Shown one piece after another: positions 4,996-10,099 of a stretch of DNA of 10,099 bases. The stretch spans positions 1 to 10,099 of the forward strand of contig JAUVPA010000037.1 in assembly GCA_030598905.1 (NCBI GenBank). Reading direction: 5' to 3'. Both the position numbers and the translations under genes were made by a program. The notes beneath the pieces were generated by a model that was not told where the DNA came from, ran no database searches, and saw only the letters and a program-made list of their open reading frames with translations. The first letter of the stretch is position 1, and every line of letters begins with the position of its first letter. The stretch is from Acidimicrobiia bacterium. Its GTDB lineage: Bacteria > Actinomycetota > Acidimicrobiia > Spongiisociales > UBA5794.

Positions 4996-5352
4996 GTGGT
5001 TCGACGCACGGCCACCGTCGTCTTGCTCGCGGTTTTTCTCTCTGCCTGCAGCAGCGGGCCAGCTACGTGTGAAGAAGTCGCAGACGAGTTCGTCGTCGTC
5101 GCTCAAGACCTCATCGACGACGTCGAGGCTCAACTCGGTGATCAGTCAATCGACTCCATTCTCGACGGCGGCGAACTCCCCAGCCTCGACGCGTTCACCG
5201 AGCAAGCGGACCAGCTCAGGGACCAGGGTCGCGAGCTGGAATGCTCAGGCGAGCTGATGGATGCGCTCGTCTCAGAACGTGCCTCACTCCTGGTCGCGGA
5301 GACGCCGATAGGGGATCTGATCGTTGAGTTCTTCAGCAGCGGCGAGCTCTAG
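4996..5352 (+). CDS. Small predicted lipoprotein of unknown function
   Basis: A 118-residue protein beginning at a GTG directly after the last BMC-P stop; GGAGAG (4981-4986) is an acceptable ribosome site. Residues 1-17 form a lipoprotein signal: two Arg, a hydrophobic core (VVLLAVFL) and a lipobox LSAC with Cys18 as the predicted lipidated residue. The mature part is acidic and mostly helical in character, with two further Cys (25 and 83) that could form a disulfide outside the cytoplasm. I recognise no enzyme family. Its position suggests co-transcription with the BMC operon, but an envelope lipoprotein has no obvious role in a cytosolic shell. It may be a read-through passenger or, speculatively, linked to nutrient uptake. 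The stop overlaps the pgl stop on the other strand through a shared CTAG. Confidence 0.8.
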   Translation: MVRRTATVVLLAVFLSACSSGPATCEEVADEFVVVAQDLIDDVEAQLGDQSIDSILDGGELPSLDAFTEQADQLRDQGRELECSGELMDALVSERASLLVAETPIGDLIVEFFSSGEL

Positions 5353-6029
5353 AGGTAGGCCGCGGCGGCCTCGTCGAGAATCCAAACGACCTCACCCTCG
5401 GCGCCGTCGGCGACCTCCCGGATCGGGTACGGCTCTGCATCGCCAATCACGCGCTGCACCATGTCCGCCTTCGCGGTTCCTGTGATCAGAAACAGCAAGA
5501 GCCCGGACCGCTGGAGAAGAGGCGTGGTGGCGGTGAGCCGCCACGTGTCCAGCTCCGGAACGAAGTTGGCGACGTAGCCAGGCTCCTCGACCGTCAGCGC
5601 CTCCGTTTCTGGGAAGAGGGAGGCGGTGTGGCCGTCGGCCCCCATGCCGAGCATTACGACACCGGGGTCGGAGTCGCCGAGGAGGGCAAGGAGCTCGTCC
5701 TGGTAGGCCGCGGCGGATTCGGTCGCCGACGCCAACGATGTGTCGGGTACCAATAGTTCGGCACCGACGTGATCCGTGAGTTCGGCTCGGGCCATCGCAG
5801 CGTTGGAGTCGGCATGGTCGGTCGGCACGTAGCGTTCGTCGGGCAGCCAGCACGTGACCCCGTTCCAGTTGATGTCGAGTTGGCGCAACAGCCAATAGGT
5901 CTTGCGAGGCGTCGATCCGCCGGCCAGACCGAACGTTGTCGGCCGGTCGGTCCGCACCAACCAGCGGGCAACGGCGAGTGCCGCATCCCGTGCCGCCTCG
6001 TTGGCCGACGGCGATACGTGTACGTTCAC
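5349..6029 (-). CDS. pgl: 6-phosphogluconolactonase
   Basis: Hydrolyses 6-phosphogluconolactone to 6-phosphogluconate, the second step of the oxidative pentose phosphate pathway, in the cytosol. I prefer the GTG at 6029, giving 226 residues in line with the family. The frame stays open to 6107, but that extension would cover the start of the divergent hydrolase gene and has no family similarity. Motifs are FGLAGGSTPRKTYWLLRQ (about 33-50), the LPDERYVP block (62-69) followed by DSNAAMAR, and the signature GMGADGHTASLFPET (128-142). WRLT at 163-166 and ITGTAKADMVQRVI (182-195) are consistent with the sugar-phosphate binding region. There is no Shine-Dalgarno before the GTG, so the transcript may be leaderless. 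The 3' end overlaps the lipoprotein gene tail to tail by 4 bp. It is probably not part of the microcompartment system. Confidence 0.95.
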   Translation of the reverse strand: MNVHVSPSANEAARDAALAVARWLVRTDRPTTFGLAGGSTPRKTYWLLRQLDINWNGVTCWLPDERYVPTDHADSNAAMARAELTDHVGAELLVPDTSLASATESAAAYQDELLALLGDSDPGVVMLGMGADGHTASLFPETEALTVEEPGYVANFVPELDTWRLTATTPLLQRSGLLLFLITGTAKADMVQRVIGDAEPYPIREVADGAEGEVVWILDEAAAAYL

Positions 6030-6037
6030 AACCCGGG

Positions 6038-6043
6038 AGGCTA
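6038..6043 (-). promoter_or_regulatory. Possible -10 element for a leaderless pgl transcript
   Basis: On the minus strand TAGCCT (TANNNT pattern) ends 8 bases before the pgl GTG, which would place transcription start at or next to the start codon. No convincing -35 is seen. The element overlaps the divergent hydrolase's ribosome-binding region. Weak evidence. Confidence 0.3.
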
Positions 6044-6054
6044 GAAAGGCACCA

Positions 6055-6729
6055 ATGGCGACGAGAACACTGAAGGTGAAGTACGACGGCGGAACAGTCA
6101 CCGCCAAGCTCGCCGGCCATCCCGGGGAAGTGGGAATCGTGCTCGCTCACGGTGCCGGTGCGGGCCAATCCCACCCGTGGATGCAGCTCATGCGGTCACT
6201 GTTGGCCGAGCGGTATGCGACCCTCTCGTTCAACTACCGATACACCGAAGCGGGGCGGTCGGCTCCCGACCGGCTTGCGACGCTGCTCGAGGTGCACAGA
6301 GCCGCCGCCGACCGTATGACGCATTACGTGGACGCGGTCGTCCTCGCGGGGAAGTCGTTGGGAGGCCGGATGGGCTCACATCTCGCCGCCGGGAACGGAG
6401 CGGAGGGGTGGCCCACGGCAGGACTCGTCTACTACGGATACCCCCTTGTGCCGATGGGAAAGAGCGAGCCGAGAGACACGGCACACCTGAGGACGATCCG
6501 GGCTCCGCAGCTTTTCTTCGCGGGAACAAGCGACCGGCTGGGCCCCCCGGTTCTTCTGGAGCCGATCGCTCAGGGTTTGCCGAACGGCTCGCTCGTCGTC
6601 GTGGACGAGGGTGACCACTCCTTCAAAGTGCCGAAGCGCACGGGCCGTACGCAAGAGGACGAACTCCACTGGATCGCGACGGAAACCTGTCTCTGGATCG
6701 ATCGCGACGTCGGGGTCAAGCAGGCCTGA
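6055..6729 (+). CDS. Alpha/beta-hydrolase family protein (dienelactone hydrolase/KANL3-Tex30-like)
   Basis: A 224-residue cytosolic alpha/beta hydrolase with unknown substrate. ATG at 6055 is preferred: it follows AGAAAGG (6043-6049), and the protein begins just before the first core strand. Features are the oxyanion-loop segment VLAHGAGAGQSHPWM (29-43), the nucleophile elbow GKSLGG with Ser101 in a GxSxG motif, Asp160 in GTSDRLGPP and His188 in DEGDHSF, together a complete Ser-Asp-His triad. The AHGAG opening is typical of the small family often annotated as KANL3/Tex30-type or dienelactone-hydrolase-like. The gene is divergent from pgl, with only 25 bp between starts, and its last 14 bp overlap mutT1 on the other strand. 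Nothing links it to the neighbouring pathways. Confidence 0.9.
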   Translation: MATRTLKVKYDGGTVTAKLAGHPGEVGIVLAHGAGAGQSHPWMQLMRSLLAERYATLSFNYRYTEAGRSAPDRLATLLEVHRAAADRMTHYVDAVVLAGKSLGGRMGSHLAAGNGAEGWPTAGLVYYGYPLVPMGKSEPRDTAHLRTIRAPQLFFAGTSDRLGPPVLLEPIAQGLPNGSLVVVDEGDHSFKVPKRTGRTQEDELHWIATETCLWIDRDVGVKQA

Positions 6730-7606
6730 CGTATCGGCCGCTCTTCACTCGGCCCTTATTGGTTTGCAGAACCCAGATCGACCCTTTGCGCCATTCCATC
6801 GGACCGTCCAAGTCGGTGCCCTCTGCGGCCAGTTTTCCGATGATGTCACCGATCACCTCACCGTGGCTGGACATGGCGGCGCTCTCATTGCGCATCTCGC
6901 GGAAGAGATCCAAGGCAGCGTCGGCGTCGCCCTTGACGCCGAGGCGTTTGTCTTTCTCGATACGGATGCCGTGGGCCACGGCGAGGCTGCGGATGGTGTC
7001 GACACAACGTCTGTAGTGGCTGGTGACCACACGAGTGAGCGGCGTTGTCTCGAGATCCAGGTGGATGCGCTTTGCCTGGCGGACTCCGTGGCGGTCCAAT
7101 GGTCGCTGCCAGTCCTGTTTCTTCCATTCGGTCTTGATGCCGGCCCAAGCGTGGCGGATGAGGTAGATGGTGCCGCTGTGTTTGTCGTCGACCATCGCCG
7201 CTCCGCGCGACAGCACGCCTCGTTCGCCCTCATAGCTGAGCTGTTTCATGGCCTTCTTGTATGGCAACCACTTGATGCGATCGACCTCGTTGTTCGAGGA
7301 GAAGCTCCCGCCCTTGGAGCGGAGCAGCCACCACCTCACGACCTTGGCGTTGCCTCGCGGTGTCTCGTAGCCGGTGGTGCCGATGTTCCGCGGCGAGTTT
7401 CCGCGGAATCCGGTCTCTTCGAAGACCTCGCGGCGGGCGGCGTCGAGGAATGGTTCGCCGCGGTTGAGCTTGCCTTTGGGGATCGACCAGTCGTCGTATC
7501 GGTCGCGATGGACGAGAAGGAATTCAGCCAGATCGCCGTCCCAACGGTAGAGGACTCCGCCGGCGGCCCAGATGGACCTCTTCGGGGGTGTTGTTTGCCT
7601 AGTCAC
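6716..7606 (-). CDS. mutT1: MutT1-like Nudix hydrolase fused to a histidine phosphatase domain
   Basis: A 296-residue two-domain protein like Mycobacterium MutT1. Mycobacterial MutT1 removes oxidised guanine nucleotides and also cleaves diadenosine polyphosphates. The GTG at 7606 is chosen because it overlaps the ppk1 stop as GTGA; the open frame further upstream lies in ppk1. The Nudix domain holds a perfect Nudix box, GKLNRGE then seven residues, REVFEETGF (45-67). The C-terminal SixA/phosphoglycerate-mutase-type domain starts with IYLIRHAWAG (catalytic His152), continues with VTSHYRRCVDTI and has the second His248 in MSSHGEV. Both domains look catalytically complete. The ppk1-mutT1 pairing matches mycobacteria as I recall (Rv2984 and Rv2985c), except that there the genes are on opposite strands, while here they are co-directional and overlapping. 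No clear Shine-Dalgarno, so translation is probably coupled to ppk1. Confidence 0.94.
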   Translation of the reverse strand: MTRQTTPPKRSIWAAGGVLYRWDGDLAEFLLVHRDRYDDWSIPKGKLNRGEPFLDAARREVFEETGFRGNSPRNIGTTGYETPRGNAKVVRWWLLRSKGGSFSSNNEVDRIKWLPYKKAMKQLSYEGERGVLSRGAAMVDDKHSGTIYLIRHAWAGIKTEWKKQDWQRPLDRHGVRQAKRIHLDLETTPLTRVVTSHYRRCVDTIRSLAVAHGIRIEKDKRLGVKGDADAALDLFREMRNESAAMSSHGEVIGDIIGKLAAEGTDLDGPMEWRKGSIWVLQTNKGRVKSGRYVRPA

Positions 7607-9702
7607 GCCGTCGGGTGCGCCTGGTCTATTCCCCGGGCCCTCTCTAGTGCGAGGTCTTGCAGCCTTTGGTGTGTGTCGAGGCCCTTCTCGTTCGGCACCT
7701 TGTGCCATGTGCCGTTTGACTGCATCTCCCAAGCGAGTGCGTCGTCGCTCATCTCGACATCGAGGATCTGCTCGAGCCGTAGCTTGAGACGGGGATCCGT
7801 CACGGGCACCAGGACTTCAACCCGCTTGTAGAGGTTGCGGGGCATGAGATCTGCCGACCCGATGTAGTAGACGGCGTTGTCCGGGGCGTGGCCGAAGCGG
7901 TAGATCCGCGAGTGTTCCAAGAACATGCCGACGATCGACCGGACGCTGATGTTGTCCGACAACCCCGGGACCTTCGCCCGGATGCCGCACACGCCCCTGA
8001 CGATCAAGTCGATCTTGCACCCGCGGGCCGAAGCGTCGTACAACTCGTCGATGACCGAGCGGTCGACGATGTGGTTGATCTTGAACATGATCCGACCGTT
8101 GCGACCCAGCACACCTTGTTCGCGGATGCGTTCGATCAACCGGCTGTGCAAGGTATGAGGAGCGACGAGGAGCTTGCGATAGTTCGTCGGCATCGCGTAT
8201 CCGGTCAAGTGGTTGAACAGCTCGGAGAGGTCGGCTCCGACGTCGTCATCGGTCGTGAACAGTCCGAGGTCCTCGTAGATGCGAGCGGTATTGGGGTTGT
8301 AGTTGCCCGTCCCGATGTGGGAGTAGCGACGAATGGCATTTCCTTCTTTGCGCACCACGAGAAGGGTCTTGGTGTGGGTCTTCAAGCCGCTCACGCCGTA
8401 GACAACGTGGACCCCTGCGGCTTCGAGCATTCGCGCCCAACTGATGTTTGCCGCCTCGTCGAATCTGGCCTTGAGCTCGACAAGAACGACAACCTGCTTA
8501 CCGGCTTCCGCAGCGGTGATCAAGTGGCGCACAACGGCGGACTCACCCCCGATCGCAGGGTCGTCGGGAATTGAAGTGCGATAGAGGGTCTGTTTGATCG
8601 CAAGCACGTCGGGATCATTGGCGGCCTGATGGAAGAACGAGCCGGTGGACGTAGCGAACGACTCGTAGGGGTGGTGGACGAGGATGTCGCCTCGTTTCAT
8701 CTCCTCGAAGAAGTCGATGTCCTGGTCGGATCGCCCGGCGAGGCGGGGCTGTGTGGTCGGGGTCCACGGCTCGTCCTTGAGCTCGGGGCGGTCGACCGCA
8801 AAGAGAGACCAAAGGCCGCTCAGCCCCAGGGGAGCCTCGCGATGGTGCACCTCGCCCCTGGTCAGCGAGAGACCACGGAGCAGCAGGTCGAGCACGTTCT
8901 CGGCAATACCGGCCTCGACTTCGAGACGCACGGCCCGGGCGGCACGCTGGCGGAAACGCAAGACGCTCTCCATTGCCTCGAGCAGGTCGTCCGCTTCCTC
9001 TTCCTCCACGGCGATGTCTGCTGAACGCGTGACCCGGAACACGTAGCTGTCGAGGACATCGAGGCCGCCGAACAACCGAGCGAGATGATGGCCGACGATC
9101 TGCTCCAACGGACAGAAACGTGACCCGTCGCCCACCGGCATGAAGCGGGGGACGTTCGGTGGGATCTTGACGCGGGCGAACTTGATGTCTTGGCCCTCGG
9201 GATCCCGAACCAGCACGGCCAGGTTCAAGGACAGATCGGATATGAACGGAAACGGGTGCGACGTGTCAACAGCCAGTGGCGTCAGAACGGGGAAGATCTC
9301 GCTCTCGAACGAGGCAGTCAACGCATCGCGCTCCTCGAAGGAAAGGTCGGAGAAGCGGGCAATTTCGATCTGTTCCTCGGCGAGGAGTGGTGCGACCTCT
9401 TTGGTGAAGAGCGCGTCGACGCGTGCTTCGATCTCGCGTGACTGGGTGCCGATTCGCTCCAGCTGCTCCTCAGGTGATGCGCCGTCGAGTGATCGGGCGT
9501 CCACACGGGCGAGATGTTGCTCCTGGAGGCCAGCCACTCTGACCTGGAAGAACTCGTCGAGATTGGACGACACGATGGCCAGGAACTTGACGCGTTCGAG
9601 GAGGGGTCGCGTGGAATCTTCGGCGAGGGCGAGCACGCGCTCCTGAAATGCGAGGAGGGACTCCTCGCGGTTGAAATAGCGGGGCTCGATCGTGAACTCC
9701 AA
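7603..9702 (-). CDS. ppk1: Polyphosphate kinase 1
   Basis: Reversibly transfers the gamma phosphate of ATP to polyphosphate. At 699 residues it is the usual length. TTG at 9702 is the only start between an upstream in-frame TAG (9733-9735) and the conserved N-terminus, and GGGAG lies about 8 bases before it. Domains in order: N domain from RYFNREESLLAFQERVL (8-24) with SNLDEFFQVRVAGL; head domain with VLTPLAVDTSHPFPFISDLS (about 139-158); then two phospholipase-D-like C domains. The likely phosphorylated His is His443 in the SGLKTHTKTLLVVRKE segment, and the second catalytic His is His597 in FLEHSRIYRF. IGTGNYNP (463-470) and IGSADLMPRNLYKRVE (614-629) are standard family blocks. The canonical NRELSWLxFN start is slightly altered (NREESLLAFQ). 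It overlaps mutT1 by 4 bp and has a candidate promoter in the 65 bp gap before the second rpiB. Confidence 0.97.
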   Translation of the reverse strand: MEFTIEPRYFNREESLLAFQERVLALAEDSTRPLLERVKFLAIVSSNLDEFFQVRVAGLQEQHLARVDARSLDGASPEEQLERIGTQSREIEARVDALFTKEVAPLLAEEQIEIARFSDLSFEERDALTASFESEIFPVLTPLAVDTSHPFPFISDLSLNLAVLVRDPEGQDIKFARVKIPPNVPRFMPVGDGSRFCPLEQIVGHHLARLFGGLDVLDSYVFRVTRSADIAVEEEEADDLLEAMESVLRFRQRAARAVRLEVEAGIAENVLDLLLRGLSLTRGEVHHREAPLGLSGLWSLFAVDRPELKDEPWTPTTQPRLAGRSDQDIDFFEEMKRGDILVHHPYESFATSTGSFFHQAANDPDVLAIKQTLYRTSIPDDPAIGGESAVVRHLITAAEAGKQVVVLVELKARFDEAANISWARMLEAAGVHVVYGVSGLKTHTKTLLVVRKEGNAIRRYSHIGTGNYNPNTARIYEDLGLFTTDDDVGADLSELFNHLTGYAMPTNYRKLLVAPHTLHSRLIERIREQGVLGRNGRIMFKINHIVDRSVIDELYDASARGCKIDLIVRGVCGIRAKVPGLSDNISVRSIVGMFLEHSRIYRFGHAPDNAVYYIGSADLMPRNLYKRVEVLVPVTDPRLKLRLEQILDVEMSDDALAWEMQSNGTWHKVPNEKGLDTHQRLQDLALERARGIDQAHPTA

Positions 9703-9729
9703 ATGGCACTCCCAGGACTGAGCAGGAAG

Positions 9730-9756
9730 ATTCTATTGACGGGTATCGGCACTCAA
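9730..9756 (-). promoter_or_regulatory. Candidate ppk1 promoter
   Basis: On the minus strand TAGAAT (9735-9730) differs from the -10 consensus at one base, with TTGAGT (9756-9751) 15 bases upstream as a weak -35. This would start transcription about 20 bases before the ppk1 TTG, leaving room for its GGGAG. The -35 falls inside the hairpin at 9750-9780. Plausible but unproven; 15 bp is a short spacer. Confidence 0.4.
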
Positions 9757-9780
9757 CACTGGTTTGTTCAGTGTCGAGTG
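9750..9780 (-). terminator. 12-bp inverted repeat at the end of the second rpiB (weak terminator or operator)
   Basis: CACTCAACACTG (9750-9761) and CAGTGTCGAGTG (9769-9780) pair over 12 positions with a 7-base loop. The single mismatch becomes a G-U pair in minus-strand RNA, so the hairpin is slightly better in the rpiB/ppk1 transcript. It spans the rpiB stop codon. No U-rich run follows, so it is not a classical intrinsic terminator. It could instead protect the rpiB 3' end or bind a regulator over the ppk1 promoter. Confidence 0.5.
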
Positions 9781-10099
9781 CGATCCAGCTCGCGCACCTT
9801 CTCGAGGCGTCTCGAGTGGCGTTCCTCGCCCGAGAACTTCGCCCCGAGGAACGTCTCGGCGATCTCGGCCGCCACAGCGCCACCAACAACACGTGCCCCC
9901 AGAGCGAGCACGTTCATGTCGTCGTGCTCAACGGCTTGGTGCGCCGTGTATGCGTCGTGGACGGTCGCCGATCGGATGCCCTCGATCTTGTTGGCCGCGA
10001 TGGAGGCCCCGGCACCAGACCCACACACGATGATTCCCCGATCGGCGGCGCCCGATGTGATCGATCGGGCCACGGCGGCCGCAAAGTCGGGATAGTCGA
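9768..10099 (-). CDS. rpiB: RpiB/LacAB-type sugar-phosphate isomerase, second copy, 5' end beyond the window
   Basis: The last 109 residues or so of an RpiB-family protein; the first visible residues (DYPDFAAAVARSI) correspond to about position 42 of E. coli RpiB, so the true start lies past the window end and the GTG at 10073 is internal. Conserved elements are VCGSGAGASIAANK, containing the equivalent of catalytic Cys66, AVEHDDMNVLALGARVVG with the His99 equivalent and the Arg of GAR, and the C-terminal ERHSRR with both phosphate-binding Arg positions. All expected functional residues in this part are present. This differs from the BMC-linked copy at the window start, which has Gly in place of the GAR Arg. 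The company of ppk1, and of pgl nearby, suggests a housekeeping pentose-phosphate isomerase. The TGA stop (9768-9770) lies in the hairpin loop and stem. Confidence 0.92.
   Translation of the reverse strand, partial: DYPDFAAAVARSITSGAADRGIIVCGSGAGASIAANKIEGIRSATVHDAYTAHQAVEHDDMNVLALGARVVGGAVAAEIAETFLGAKFSGEERHSRRLEKVRELDRTRH

Noticed and set aside
6030..6107. Extending pgl to an earlier start at 6107
   Set aside because: It would overlap the divergent hydrolase gene, and the family's first strand begins at the GTG at 6029.
6611..7831. 406-codon open frame on the plus strand opposite mutT1
   Set aside because: The minus strand carries an intact Nudix box and histidine phosphatase motifs here; the plus frame shows no family features and also overlaps the ends of the hydrolase gene and ppk1.
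1..10099. Search for CRISPR arrays, tRNA or rRNA genes, insertion sequences, phage genes and riboswitches
   Set aside because: Nearly all bases are explained by conserved genes; no regularly spaced repeats, transposase motifs or tRNA-like segments were seen by eye.

Overview
The window is gene-dense, G+C-rich chromosomal DNA with frequent GTG and TTG starts and many 1-20 bp gene overlaps. A two-domain MutT1 (Nudix plus histidine phosphatase) sits beside ppk1, as in mycobacteria. Together these suggest an actinomycete, possibly an environmental lineage such as Acidimicrobiia; the exact lineage is inference.

The left half (1-4995, + strand) is most of a bacterial microcompartment (BMC) operon. 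In order it holds: the 3' end of a ribose-5-phosphate isomerase B-like gene; a deoxyribose-phosphate aldolase (deoC) with an extra N-terminal helix; a double-layer-type tandem shell protein (BMC-T); a hexameric shell protein (BMC-H); a pentamer vertex protein (BMC-P); a CoA-acylating aldehyde dehydrogenase; a PduT-like BMC-T; and two more BMC-P genes. Genes overlap or lie 0-49 bp apart, so they are almost certainly co-transcribed. The set fits the sugar-phosphate-utilising (SPU) class of BMC loci. In the inferred pathway DeoC splits 2-deoxyribose-5-phosphate into glyceraldehyde-3-phosphate and acetaldehyde inside the shell, and the dehydrogenase turns the acetaldehyde into acetyl-CoA. The isomerase acts on a related sugar phosphate. 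No phosphotransacylase, alcohol dehydrogenase or regulator is visible; the operon start lies to the left of the window. A small predicted lipoprotein gene (4996-5352) abuts the last vertex gene.

The right half is housekeeping. On the minus strand are pgl (6-phosphogluconolactonase, 5349-6029), mutT1 and ppk1 (overlapping by GTGA, 6716-9702), and the 3' portion of a second rpiB-type gene (9768 to the window end). An alpha/beta hydrolase gene (6055-6729, +) is divergent from pgl and convergent with mutT1. Both convergent gene pairs overlap tail to tail. No mobile elements, tRNAs, rRNAs or CRISPR arrays were seen. No gap between genes exceeds about 65 bp.

The most interesting part is the BMC operon: its near-complete shell set, the apparent encapsulation helices on both visible core enzymes, pore residues that differ from classical Pdu proteins, and an isomerase lacking an Arg that the second RpiB copy keeps. 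Comparisons with named homologues are from memory; no alignment was run.
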